Positions 15,708 through 24,564 of a stretch of DNA of 64,000 nucleotides are shown in pieces (position 1 is the stretch's first letter; the number at the start of each line of letters is the position of its first letter). Location of the stretch: the NCBI RefSeq assembly GCF_004349105.1, contig NZ_SMLB01000029.1:1-64000 (forward strand), read 5' to 3'. A program made the translations under genes and the position numbers. The notes below the pieces were generated by a model, which was not told the DNA's origin, searched no databases, and was given only the letters and a program-made list of their open reading frames with translations. The DNA is from Jiangella aurantiaca. Its GTDB lineage: Bacteria > Actinomycetota > Actinomycetes > Jiangellales > Jiangellaceae.

Positions 15708-16658
15708 ATGAACCTCGACGACGCGGCGGACGAGCTCTACGCCCTCCCGCCCGAGGAGTTCGTCGAAGCCCGTAACGCGCTGGCGAAGCGGCTCAAGGGC
15801 GAGGGTGAAGCCGACGTCGCCGCCCGGGTCAAGGCGCTGCGCAAACCGACGGTCGCGGCCTGGCTGACCAACCAGCTGGTCCGCCGGTACGGCGACGAGA
15901 TCGTCGCGCTCGCGGAGCTCGGCGAGCGCATGCGCAAGGCGATGTCCGCCATGGACGGCGCGGCGCTGCGTGAGCTGACCGCCGAGCGGAAGAGGCAGGT
16001 CGACGCATTGCTCAAGGCCGCCCGGAAGGTCGCCAAGGACGCCGGGCAGAAGGCCGGCGTCGAGCTGATCGAGGCGGTCGCCGCGTCGCTCGACGCCGCC
16101 ATCGCCGATCCTCGCGCCGCCGAGCTGCTCCAGGCAGCGCGCCTCTCCCACGGGTTGGAGCACGTCGGGTTCGGCTCGGTCGAGGACGACGGGGAGCCGG
16201 CCGAAGTGATCTCGCTGTCCGAGGCCCGGTTCGCCCGCGGCCAGCGGCTGGAGACGACCCGGCGGTCGCGCGCGACGCCTCCCGCGGAGGAGGCGGCGGA
16301 GCCCGCGGCCGAAGCGACCGACGCGGGCGAGGAGGCCGAGGAGGCGGCCGGCGAGGGCGGCGACGAGCGCGCCGGCGCCGAACGCGCACTGGAGGAGGCC
16401 GAGGCCGCCGTCGACGCCGCCGAGGAGCAGGTCGACGACGCCGAGGCGGCCCTGGACGACCAGCGGCAGCGGCTGGCCCAGGCCCAGGAGACCGTCGAGC
16501 GGCTGACCGAGGAACTGGCCGCCGCCCGCCGCGAGCTGGAGCAGGCCCGCGACGACGTCGAGTCGGCCGAGGACGACGTCGAGGCCGCCCGCAAGGCCTC
16601 CGAGGCGGCCCGCCGCCGGCGCCGCGAGGCCAAGCAGCAGCTGAGCCGCCTTTCGTAA
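15708..16658 (+). CDS. Coiled-coil protein of unknown function
   Basis: A 316-residue protein. The first ~170 residues are helical with a KPTVAAWLTNQLVRR segment found in a group of uncharacterised actinobacterial proteins. Residues ~185-225 are an Ala/Glu-rich low-complexity linker, and residues ~225-310 are a long heptad-patterned coiled coil ending in a basic patch (RRRRREAKQQ). No membrane segment or enzyme motif is seen. It follows the DUF2630 gene closely. A structural or nucleoid-related role is only a guess. Confidence 0.7.
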   Translation: MNLDDAADELYALPPEEFVEARNALAKRLKGEGEADVAARVKALRKPTVAAWLTNQLVRRYGDEIVALAELGERMRKAMSAMDGAALRELTAERKRQVDALLKAARKVAKDAGQKAGVELIEAVAASLDAAIADPRAAELLQAARLSHGLEHVGFGSVEDDGEPAEVISLSEARFARGQRLETTRRSRATPPAEEAAEPAAEATDAGEEAEEAAGEGGDERAGAERALEEAEAAVDAAEEQVDDAEAALDDQRQRLAQAQETVERLTEELAAARRELEQARDDVESAEDDVEAARKASEAARRRRREAKQQLSRLS

Positions 16659-16693
16659 CCACGGCGAACCACGGCCCGCCTAGGATCACCGGC

Positions 16694-18562
16694 ATGGCTC
16701 TCGCGCAGACACCGCGGGCGCGGCGGCTCGCCTCGCCGATCCGGGAGTTCATCGCCACCCAGAACTCCGGCGCGGTGGTGTTGCTGGGGGCCACGATCGT
16801 CGCGCTGCTGTGGGCCAATTCGCCGTGGCCGGACAGCTACGACGACGTCTGGCACACCGAGTTCGCCATCCGGTTCGGCGACGCGGTGCTCGATCTGGAC
16901 CTGCGCCACTGGGTCAACGACGGACTGACGGCGCTGTTCTTCTTCGTCGTCGGCCTGGAGATCCGGCGCGAGTTCGACATGGGCGAGCTGCGCGAGCGCC
17001 GCCGGGTGGCGACGCCGGTGCTGGCCGCGATCGGCGGTATGACCGCGCCGGCGCTCATCTACCTGGCCGTCAATCTCGGCGACCCGACCGCCCGCGGCTG
17101 GGCCATCGCGATGGGGACGGACACCGCGTTCGCGCTCGGCGTGCTCACGCTGGTCGGCGCGCGGGCGTCGCCGCGGACCCGGACCTTCCTGCTCACGCTG
17201 GTGATCGTCGACGACGTCGCCGCGCTCACCATCATCGCGATCGCCTACTCCGACGACGTCTCGCTGCCGGCGCTCGGCGTCGCGGTCGCGCTTTACGGTG
17301 TCGTGCTGCTGGTCAAGCACCTCGGGGTGCGCCATGGCGTGCCGTACTTCATCCTCGGCACGGGCATCTGGCTGGCGACCCTGACGTCGGGCGTCCACGC
17401 GACGCTGGCCGGTGTCGCCCTCGGACTGCTCGGCTCGGCGTATCCGCCGCCCCGGGCAGCGCTGGAGCGGGCCGGCGCGATGTGGACGCTGTTCCGCGAG
17501 CAGCCGGTGCCGGAGTACGCCCGGTCCGCCAGCCGCGTGCTGGCCACGGCCGTCTCGCCCAACGAGCGGCTGCAGCATCTCTTCCACCCCTGGACCACGT
17601 TCCTGATCGTGCCGCTGTTCGCGCTGGCCAACGCTGGGGTGGTGGTCAACGGCGACGTGCTACGCGACGCTATGACGTCGCCGATCACCCTCGGCATCGT
17701 GGCCGGGCTGGTCATCGGCAAGCCGGTCGGCATTGTCGGGATGACCTGGCTGGCCACCCGCACCCGCGGCGGCCTGCCCCTCACGACCCCGTGGCCCCAG
17801 CTGATCGGCGCCGGGACGATCGGCGGCGTCGGGTTCACGGTGTCCCTGCTCATCGCGGGCATCGCGTTCGACGGGGCGGAGCTCGAGGACGCCAAGCTCG
17901 GCATCCTCACCGCCTCCATCATCGCCAGCGTGCTGGCGCTGCTGGTCTTCCGGTTGATCGGCCGGCTGCCGCAGCGAACGCTGGCGGCCGGCCGGGATCG
18001 GCTGGCGGAGCCGATCATCGACCTCGCCGAGCCGGTCGATCCCGACGTCGACCACATCCGCGGCCCGGTCGACGGCCGGGTGACGCTGGTCGAGTACGGC
18101 GACTTCGAGTGCCCGTACTGCGGCCGCGCCGAACCGATCCTGCGCGAGCTCGTTCAGGCCTTCGGCAAGGACCTCACCTTCGTGTTCCGGCACCTGCCGT
18201 TGCCCGACGTCCACGAGAATGCCCAACTGGCCGCGGAGGCGGCGGAGGCGGCCGCGAAACAGGACAAGTTCTGGGAGATGCACGACCGCCTGTTCACGGC
18301 CCAGGACGCGCTCGGCTTCGACGACCTCGTGCGCTACGCCCAGGAGCTCGGGCTGGACGTCGATCGCTTCACCGCCGACCTGTCCTCGCGGCGCGGCGCG
18401 CTGCGGGTCACCCGCGACGTCCAGAGCGCGGAGCAGAGCGGCGTCGCGGGCACGCCCACCTTCTTCATCAACGGGCAGCGCCACTACGGCGCGTACGACA
18501 TGGAGTCCCTGCGCACCGTGATCACCCGCGAGCTCGCCGCCGTACCCCGGCGGGTGAGGTGA
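16694..18562 (+). CDS. nhaA: NhaA Na+/H+ antiporter fused to a DsbA-type thioredoxin domain
   Basis: A 622-residue fusion. Residues ~15-420 are a twelve-helix NhaA antiporter; the ion-binding aspartate pair in LVIVDDVAALT is Asp173/Asp174, and the GTGIWLATLTSGVHATLAGV segment lies near residue 225. After a linker, residues ~440-615 form a DsbA-like oxidoreductase with the redox motif CPYC (Cys473-x2-Cys476) in YGDFECPYCGRAEP and the cis-proline loop SGVAGTPTFFING near residue 589. Such fusions recur in actinobacteria. Whether the thioredoxin domain faces the cytoplasm or the outside depends on helix count; its oxidative role toward partners is inferred. Confidence 0.9.
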   Translation: MALAQTPRARRLASPIREFIATQNSGAVVLLGATIVALLWANSPWPDSYDDVWHTEFAIRFGDAVLDLDLRHWVNDGLTALFFFVVGLEIRREFDMGELRERRRVATPVLAAIGGMTAPALIYLAVNLGDPTARGWAIAMGTDTAFALGVLTLVGARASPRTRTFLLTLVIVDDVAALTIIAIAYSDDVSLPALGVAVALYGVVLLVKHLGVRHGVPYFILGTGIWLATLTSGVHATLAGVALGLLGSAYPPPRAALERAGAMWTLFREQPVPEYARSASRVLATAVSPNERLQHLFHPWTTFLIVPLFALANAGVVVNGDVLRDAMTSPITLGIVAGLVIGKPVGIVGMTWLATRTRGGLPLTTPWPQLIGAGTIGGVGFTVSLLIAGIAFDGAELEDAKLGILTASIIASVLALLVFRLIGRLPQRTLAAGRDRLAEPIIDLAEPVDPDVDHIRGPVDGRVTLVEYGDFECPYCGRAEPILRELVQAFGKDLTFVFRHLPLPDVHENAQLAAEAAEAAAKQDKFWEMHDRLFTAQDALGFDDLVRYAQELGLDVDRFTADLSSRRGALRVTRDVQSAEQSGVAGTPTFFINGQRHYGAYDMESLRTVITRELAAVPRRVR

Positions 18563-18714
18563 CGTACGTCGCCGAGAGTTGATCACCTCCACCCATCCCT
18601 TGATCATCAACCATCTGCGTCGTCATAGCAGCCCGAAAGGTCGATGATCATGAGAAACGCCCCGTCGGAATCACAGGCACGTGACTCACGTCCGCGGGGG
18701 CGATCTGGGCGGAT

Positions 18715-18733
18715 GATCGGCGCAGCGCCGATC
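18715..18733. promoter_or_regulatory. Perfect hairpin just upstream of the hydrolase ribosome site
   Basis: GATCGGCGC, one base, GCGCCGATC form a perfect 9-bp inverted repeat ending about two bases before the AGAGGAGGA ribosome site of the hydrolase gene at 18747. As RNA it would be a stable stem in the leader; as DNA it would be a good operator half-site pair. The rest of the 184-base gap shows only a weak TTGATCA-type repeat near 18580-18615. Confidence 0.45.
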
Positions 18734-18746
18734 AGAGGAGGACACG

Positions 18747-19547
18747 ATGACCACCGATCGTCTGCCCGTCGTCTTCGTCCACGGCCTGTGGCTGCACGCC
18801 GATTCGTGGACGCCGTGGGTGGGGCTGTTCCGAGAGGCCGGCTACGAACCCCAGGCGCCGGGCTGGCCGGGCGACTCGCCGACTGTCGACGAGACCCGCG
18901 CCAACGCGGACCGCGTCGCCGGCGTCGGCATCGACGCCGTCGTCGACCATTACGCGGGCATCCTGCGCGACCTGGACACGCCGCCCATCGTCGTCGGCCA
19001 CTCCTTCGGCGGGCTGATCGTGCAGCGGCTGCTCGGCCAGAGTCTCGCAGCAGCGGCCGTCGCCCTGGACCCCGCCCCGATCAAGGGGGTGCTGTTCCTG
19101 CCGCCGTCGTCGCTGCGCGTGGCCTCGATCGCGCTGCGCAACCCGGCCAACCGCGGCCGCGCCGTCGCGCTGACCCGCGAGCAGTTCCGGTACGGCTTCG
19201 GCAACGCGCTGCCGCAGCAGGAGTCCGACGCGCTGTACGAGCGCTGGGCCATCCCATCGCCCGGCCGCCCGCTGTTCGAGGTCGCCTTCGCCAACCTCAA
19301 CCCGTCGTCGCCGGCGAAGGTCGACACCCGCAACGCCACACGCGGGCCGCTGCTGCTGACCCTGGGCGGCAAGGACCACACCGTCGCGCCGGCCATCGTC
19401 CGCACCACCGCGCGGCTCTACCGGAAGTCGCCGGCCGTGACGGAGCTGCGGCAGTACCCCGACCGCGGCCACAGCCTCGGCATCGACAGCGGCTGGCACA
19501 TCGTCGCCGACGACGTTCTCGCCTGGCTGAGAGCGAGGGGCTTCTGA
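18747..19547 (+). CDS. Alpha/beta hydrolase
   Basis: A 266-residue serine hydrolase fold. The oxyanion-hole motif FVHGLWLHADSW is near residue 10, the nucleophile elbow GHSFGG near residue 77, the acid aspartate in LGGKDHTVAP near residue 212 and the catalytic His in DRGHSLG near residue 243. No signal peptide is seen, so it is cytoplasmic. ATG 18747 has AGGAGG five bases upstream, directly after a perfect hairpin. The lid region is short. Substrate unknown; related proteins are annotated as esterases or lactonases. Confidence 0.85.
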   Translation: MTTDRLPVVFVHGLWLHADSWTPWVGLFREAGYEPQAPGWPGDSPTVDETRANADRVAGVGIDAVVDHYAGILRDLDTPPIVVGHSFGGLIVQRLLGQSLAAAAVALDPAPIKGVLFLPPSSLRVASIALRNPANRGRAVALTREQFRYGFGNALPQQESDALYERWAIPSPGRPLFEVAFANLNPSSPAKVDTRNATRGPLLLTLGGKDHTVAPAIVRTTARLYRKSPAVTELRQYPDRGHSLGIDSGWHIVADDVLAWLRARGF

Positions 19548-19718
19548 CGCCGTACCCTTGGGGCACCGAGCGTTCGGCGCCAGGAGGGCCGGGCAGACCG
19601 GCGATGAGAGGGTGTCGGAGGCCTCCTCGACATCGTAGGCGCAAGGCGCCGAGCCAAGGTGACCGTACCTGGGGCCATGCCCGGCCCGACGACATCAGAG
19701 GGACTGGTGGGAGGGGCA

Positions 19719-21380
19719 GTGCCACGACAGGGACCTGTGCTGCTGACCGTCGAGGACGATCCGGCGGTGAGCCGGGCGATCGCCCGCGATCTGCGACGCC
19801 GCTACGGATCGGACCACCGCGTCGTCCGGTCCGAGACCGGAGCCGGCGCGCTGGAGGTCCTGCGCGAGCTGACCCTGCGGGGCGAGCCGACGGCACTCAT
19901 CCTGGCCGACTACCGCATGCCCGGCATGAACGGCATCGACTTCCTCGAGCAGGCCATGGACGTCGTGCCGCAGGCCAAGCGGGTCCTGCTGACGGCGTAC
20001 GCGGACACCCAGGCCGCCATCCGCGCCGTCAACGACATCGACCTCGACCACTACCTCGTCAAGCCGTGGGACCCGCCCGAGGAGCACCTCTACCCGGTCC
20101 TCGACGAGCTGCTGGACCAATGGGCGCGCGACAGCCGGCCGGGCTTCGAGGGCGTCACGCTGCTGGGCCACCAGTGGGCGGCCGAGACCCAGGACCTCAA
20201 GGAGTTCCTGACCAGCAACCAGGTCCCGTACCGGCACCTGCGCGGACCCGAGGGCGCGGCGCTGCAGGAGACCGCGGCCATCCCCGACGAAGCCTTGCCG
20301 GCGGTCATCATGCCCGACGGCGTCGTGCTCACCTGCCCGCCGCTGCGCGACGTCGCGGAGCGGCTGGGCCTGGCGACCACGGCCGGCAGCCCGCTGTACG
20401 ACCTCGTGGTCATCGGCAGTGGCCCGGCCGGGCTCGGTGCGGCCGTCTACGGCGCCAGTGAGGGCCTGCGTACGTTGCTCGTCGACCGCGCCGGCGTGGG
20501 CGGCCAGGCCGCCCGCAGCAGCCTGATCGAGAACTACCTGGGCTTCCCGCAGGGCGTCTCCGGCGCCGAGCTGGCGCAGCGCGCCCGCGACCAAGCGGTC
20601 CGCTTCGACGTCGAGATGCTCACCGCGGCCGCGGCCGTCGACGTCGTCGCGCAGGGCGAGGGACGGGTCGTTCGCTTCGACGATGGCCACGAGGTCACCG
20701 CGCACGCCGTCGTCATCGCCACCGGGGTCTGGTGGTCGCAACTGCCGGCCGAGGGCGCCGACGACTTCGCCGGCCGCGGCATCTACTACGGCGCGTCCGC
20801 GCACGAGGCGCCCGGCTGCAAGGGCGAGGACGTCCACATCGTCGGCGCGGCCAACTCCGCCGGCCAGGCCGCGCTGCACTTCGCCAAGTACGCCAACCGC
20901 GTCGTCATGCTGGTGCGCGGGCCGGACCTGCGGCTGCGGATGTCGGAGTACCTCGTGGAGCGGATCGAGGCCGACCCGCGGATCGAGGTGCGCACCTGCA
21001 CCGAGGTCACCGCGGCCGAGGGCAACGGCCGGCTGGAACGCATCGTCGTCACCGACACCCGCGACGGCGGCACGCAGACGCTGCCCGCGACACGACTGTT
21101 CGTGTTCATCGGCGCCGAGCCGCCGACCTCGTGGCTCAGCGAGGAATTCGCGCGGGACGAGCGTGGTTTTCTCCTGACGGGCCCGGCCCTGCTCGACGAC
21201 GACGGACGGCCGCCGCGCGACTGGCCGCTCGCCCGCACCCCGTACCACCTGGAGTCCAGCGTCCCGGGTGTGTTCGTCGCCGGCGACGTGCGCGCGGAGT
21301 CCGTCAAGCGCGTGGCGTCCGCCGTCGGCGAGGGTGCCATGGCGATCACGCTGGTGCACCGCTATCTGGAGGCGACGTGA
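19719..21380 (+). CDS. Response regulator receiver fused to a thioredoxin-reductase-like flavoprotein lacking the CxxC pair
   Basis: A 553-residue cytoplasmic fusion. Residues ~5-130 are a receiver domain with phospho-acceptor Asp64 in ILADYRMPGMNG and the conserved Lys115 in VKPWD. A linker of ~100 residues with a thioredoxin-like look (LKEFLTSNQVPYRHLRG) follows. Residues ~228-550 are a two-domain FAD/NAD(P) reductase with GSGPAGLGAAVYGASEG near 233 and the closing FVAGDVRAESVKRVASAVGE. Where thioredoxin reductase has its CATC redox pair, this protein reads GASAHEAPGC, so it cannot be a normal thioredoxin reductase. GTG 19719 has GGGAGGGG just upstream; GTG 19659 and ATG 19677 are alternatives. 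It is coupled to the kinase gene that follows. Confidence 0.85.
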   Translation: MPRQGPVLLTVEDDPAVSRAIARDLRRRYGSDHRVVRSETGAGALEVLRELTLRGEPTALILADYRMPGMNGIDFLEQAMDVVPQAKRVLLTAYADTQAAIRAVNDIDLDHYLVKPWDPPEEHLYPVLDELLDQWARDSRPGFEGVTLLGHQWAAETQDLKEFLTSNQVPYRHLRGPEGAALQETAAIPDEALPAVIMPDGVVLTCPPLRDVAERLGLATTAGSPLYDLVVIGSGPAGLGAAVYGASEGLRTLLVDRAGVGGQAARSSLIENYLGFPQGVSGAELAQRARDQAVRFDVEMLTAAAAVDVVAQGEGRVVRFDDGHEVTAHAVVIATGVWWSQLPAEGADDFAGRGIYYGASAHEAPGCKGEDVHIVGAANSAGQAALHFAKYANRVVMLVRGPDLRLRMSEYLVERIEADPRIEVRTCTEVTAAEGNGRLERIVVTDTRDGGTQTLPATRLFVFIGAEPPTSWLSEEFARDERGFLLTGPALLDDDGRPPRDWPLARTPYHLESSVPGVFVAGDVRAESVKRVASAVGEGAMAITLVHRYLEAT

Positions 21381-22795
21381 CCATGGGTACGCCCATCGAC
21401 ATCGAGGAGCTGCGCACGCTGTTCCTCTTCGAAGGCATGACCCCCGAGCAGCTGGCCGAGGTCGCCGCGAGCTGCGAGGTCCGCGCCTACCCGGCCGGCG
21501 GCACGGTCTACCGGGCCGGCGAACCGTCCATCGCGCTGTGGGTGCTGCTCGACGGCACCCTGCGGCTGGTCCGGCACGCCGACGGCGAAGAGGTCGTCGT
21601 CAACGAGACGGACTACCGCGGCTCCTACGCGGGCGCCGTCCGCGCCTTCGCGACGTCAGCCGGCGCCGCCGCCTACCCGACGTCGCTGCACGCGGTGACC
21701 GACTGCCGGTTCCTGCGCTGGCCGGCCAACGACTTCGCGGCCTTCGTGCACAAGTGGTTCCCGATGGCGGTGCACCTGTTCGACGGGCTGTACCTCGGCA
21801 TCCGCACCACCGAGGCGACGGTGCGGCAGCGCGAGCACCTGGCCCAGCTGGGCACGTTGTCGGCCAACCTCGCGCACGAGCTGAACAACCCCGCGGCGGC
21901 CACCGTACGGGCGGCCGGACAGCTGCGCGACCGGGTGGCGCACATGCGGCAGAAGCTCGGCCTGATCGCGTCCGGTCCGGTCGACCCGGAGATGATCGCC
22001 GGGCTGATCACCATCCAGGAGCGCGCCGTCGAGATCGCCTCGAAGAAGCGCGACCCGCTCAGCCCGCTGCAGGAGAGCGACCTCGAGGACGAGATGGTCG
22101 ACCACCTCGAGGACCTCGGCTTCGACCGTGCCGTCGACGTCGCCCCGGTCTTCGTCTCGGCCGGCCTCGACACCACCTTCTTCGACGACGTCGCCGCCGA
22201 GGTGGGTGACGCCCTCCCGTCCGCGCTGGCCTGGCTCGGCTACACGCTCGAGACCGAGGCGCTCATGGACGAGATCGAGGACGCGTCGAACCGCATCTCG
22301 ACCCTGGTGGCGTCTATCAAGCAGTACACGCACCTCGACCAGGCCGCCCACCAGGAGGTCGACCTGCATCCGGGCATCGACAGCACCCTCGTGATGCTGG
22401 GGCACAAGCTCGGCGACATCGAGGTGCACCGCGCCTACGACACCACGCTGCCGCCGGTGCCCGCGTTCGCCGCCGAGCTCAACCAGGTCTGGACCAACCT
22501 CATCGACAACGCCGTCGACGCCATGGACGGCCACGGCGTGCTCGAGCTGCGCACCTACCGCGACGGCGACTACGCCGCCGTCGACGTCACCGACCACGGG
22601 CGCGGCGTTCCCGAGGAGGTCCAGGGCCGGCTGTTCGAGCCGTTCGTGACGACCAAGCCGGTCGGCCAGGGCAGCGGGCTGGGCCTGGACAACGCGAAGC
22701 GCATCGTCGAGAAGCGGCACCGCGGGACGATCGACTTCACCACCGGCCCGAAGGGGACGACGTTCACCGTCCGGCTCCCCCTGTCGCCCGGCTGA
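21377..22795 (+). CDS. Histidine kinase with N-terminal cyclic nucleotide-binding domain
   Basis: A 472-residue soluble sensor kinase. Residues ~10-130 resemble a CAP-family cyclic nucleotide-binding domain (LFEGMTPEQLAEVAASCEVR). The H-box LAHELNNPAAATVRAAGQL has the probable phospho-accepting His167, and the ATPase domain shows the N-box NLIDNAVDAM, GRGVPEE and GSGLGLDNAKRIV near the end. It starts at GTG 21377 behind GGAGG, overlapping the stop of the response-regulator flavoprotein, so it is almost certainly the cognate kinase. No membrane segment is present. A redox or second-messenger signal is inferred from the partner domains. Confidence 0.87.
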   Translation: MTMGTPIDIEELRTLFLFEGMTPEQLAEVAASCEVRAYPAGGTVYRAGEPSIALWVLLDGTLRLVRHADGEEVVVNETDYRGSYAGAVRAFATSAGAAAYPTSLHAVTDCRFLRWPANDFAAFVHKWFPMAVHLFDGLYLGIRTTEATVRQREHLAQLGTLSANLAHELNNPAAATVRAAGQLRDRVAHMRQKLGLIASGPVDPEMIAGLITIQERAVEIASKKRDPLSPLQESDLEDEMVDHLEDLGFDRAVDVAPVFVSAGLDTTFFDDVAAEVGDALPSALAWLGYTLETEALMDEIEDASNRISTLVASIKQYTHLDQAAHQEVDLHPGIDSTLVMLGHKLGDIEVHRAYDTTLPPVPAFAAELNQVWTNLIDNAVDAMDGHGVLELRTYRDGDYAAVDVTDHGRGVPEEVQGRLFEPFVTTKPVGQGSGLGLDNAKRIVEKRHRGTIDFTTGPKGTTFTVRLPLSPG

Positions 22796-22842
22796 CAGCC
22801 GGCCGCGCACCCTCGAGGGCTCGGCCGCTCCCGCCCGCCCGC

Positions 22843-22914
22843 GTTGATCTTGGAGTTGTTCGGCCATTCCGGTCCGATTCGCCCGATAGATGGCCGAACA
22901 ACTCCAAGATCAAC
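22843..22914. repeat. Palindromic repeat, GTTGATCTTGGAGTTGTTCG family, 24-bp perfect arms
   Basis: The 24-base left arm (22843-22866, beginning GTTGATCTTGGAGTTGTTCG) is exactly complementary to 22891-22914 around a 24-base centre. It shares 21 arm bases exactly with the copy at 29523-29594. It lies between the kinase gene and phoD and may serve as a terminator for the former. Confidence 0.8.
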
Positions 22915-22950
22915 CGGCTGGGTCGGGTGCCCGAAACGGACATGGACCAC

Positions 22951-22967
22951 AGGTCTACCCGTCACCC
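22951..22967 (+). promoter_or_regulatory. Possible PHO-box-like element upstream of phoD
   Basis: GTCTACCCGTCACCC at about 22953-22967 resembles two tandem copies of the GTTCACC unit bound by PhoP in streptomycetes, and CTGTCACCTGGGTTCG follows near 22979. It precedes a phosphatase gene, which makes phosphate control plausible, but the match is imperfect. Confidence 0.25.
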
Positions 22968-23010
22968 CTAGGACAACTTTCTGTCACCTGGGTTCGATTG
23001 GGTCGACGGC

Positions 23011-24564
23011 GTGACCGAGCCCCGACTGAACAGACGCACATTCCTGCAGCTCAGCGGCGTCAGCTCGGCCGCTCTCGCGTTGGGCGTCGCCGCGCCGGCG
23101 GAGGCACTCGCCGCCGTGGAGGCGACCGCGGCCGGTGAGCACGTGCCCGACGGCGTGTTCGGCCTCGGCGTCGCCTCGGGCGACCCGAGCACCAGCAGCG
23201 TTGTCCTGTGGACCCGGCTGGCGCCGCAGCCGCTGGCACCCGACGGCCACGGCGGGATGCCGCCGCGTCCGGTGCCGGTGCGGTACGAGGTGGCCACCGA
23301 CGAGAGCTTCCGTCAAGTCGTCCGGCGAGGTGCCGCAGTCGCCTCGCCGGAACTCGCCCATTCCGTGCACCCGCAGGTCGACAGGCTGGAGCCGGGGCGC
23401 GAGTACTTCTACCGGTTCCACGTCGGCCGCCAGGTGAGTCCGACCGGACGCACCAAGACGCTCCCGGCCAGCGCCGACGCCGTCTTCCGGTTCGCCACCG
23501 CCTCGTGCCAGGCCTGGTACCACGGCCATTTCACCGCCTACCGGCACCTGGTCGCCGAAGATGTCGACGCCGTCGTGTTCCTGGGCGACTACATCTACGA
23601 GTACGGCATCACGTCCTCCAACCTGTGGCGCCAAGGCGCCGCCGTCACGCCCGAGCACGGCGTCGAGATCCAGACGCTGGAGCAGTTCCGGCTGCGTTAC
23701 TCGCTGTTCAAGACCGACCCGCACCTGCAGGCCGCGCACGCCGCCGCGCCGTGGATCGTCACCTGGGACGACCACGAGGTACAGAACAACTACGGCGCCG
23801 ACGGGTCGCGGTACGGCGTCAGCCCGGAGCACTTCGTGCACCTGCGCGCCGTCGGCTATCGCGCGTTCTACGAGAACCTGCCGGTCTCGCTGTCGGCGCT
23901 GCCGGAGGGCCCGGACAGCACGGTGTATCGCCGCTTCGGCGACGGCGGGCTGGTCCGCCTCCACGTCCTCGACACCCGGCAGTACCGCGACCCGCTCCCG
24001 ATGGACGCGGCGGACCAGAATCGCGAGGACTGGACCATCCTCGGCACGGACCAGGAGGCGTGGCTCTACGACGGCCTCGCCACCTCACCGGCCCGATGGA
24101 ACGTCATCGCCAACGGCGTCACGGTCGCGGCCATCACGACGAACCGCACCGACCAGTGGGACGGCTACCCGGCCAACCGGCGCCGGCTGCTGGCCGCCAT
24201 GCAGACGACGAACAACCCCGTCGTGCTCACCGGCGACATCCACAGGCACGTCGCCGCCGAGCTGAAGGCCGACTTCGCCGACCCCGCCTCGGCCACCGTC
24301 GGCGTCGAGCTGATCTGCACGTCGATCGCCTCCGACGGCGACGGCGCGCCCACGGACGCCTACACCCCCGACTGGGTCCAGCACCCGTACGTCAAGCTCT
24401 ACGACGGCCGCCGCGGGTACGTGCACGTCACGCTCACGCCAGAGGCCATGACGTCGGAGTTCAAGATCGTGCCGTGGGTCGAGGCCGACGCCACCGCGCC
24501 ACTGGAGACCGTCGCCCGTTTCGTCACGCCGGCCGGCGCGCCGGGTCTGGAGCGCCTCCCATGA
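23011..24564 (+). CDS. phoD: Alkaline phosphatase D (PhoD), Tat-exported
   Basis: A 517-residue secreted phosphodiesterase/phosphomonoesterase. The N-terminus carries a Tat signal (NRRTFLQL at residues 6-13, then a hydrophobic stretch ending in PAEALA), consistent with export of a folded, metal-loaded enzyme. A PhoD N-terminal beta domain (residues ~45-150) precedes the metallophosphatase core with FLGDYIYEYG near residue 189, TWDDHEVQNNYG near 251 and VLTGDIHRHVAAE near 408, all metal-ligand motifs. Related enzymes release phosphate from phosphodiesters or wall teichoic acid in phosphate-starved cells. GTG 23011 gives the twin arginines the right spacing. It overlaps the next gene by 4 bp (ATGA). 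Confidence 0.9.
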   Translation: MTEPRLNRRTFLQLSGVSSAALALGVAAPAEALAAVEATAAGEHVPDGVFGLGVASGDPSTSSVVLWTRLAPQPLAPDGHGGMPPRPVPVRYEVATDESFRQVVRRGAAVASPELAHSVHPQVDRLEPGREYFYRFHVGRQVSPTGRTKTLPASADAVFRFATASCQAWYHGHFTAYRHLVAEDVDAVVFLGDYIYEYGITSSNLWRQGAAVTPEHGVEIQTLEQFRLRYSLFKTDPHLQAAHAAAPWIVTWDDHEVQNNYGADGSRYGVSPEHFVHLRAVGYRAFYENLPVSLSALPEGPDSTVYRRFGDGGLVRLHVLDTRQYRDPLPMDAADQNREDWTILGTDQEAWLYDGLATSPARWNVIANGVTVAAITTNRTDQWDGYPANRRRLLAAMQTTNNPVVLTGDIHRHVAAELKADFADPASATVGVELICTSIASDGDGAPTDAYTPDWVQHPYVKLYDGRRGYVHVTLTPEAMTSEFKIVPWVEADATAPLETVARFVTPAGAPGLERLP

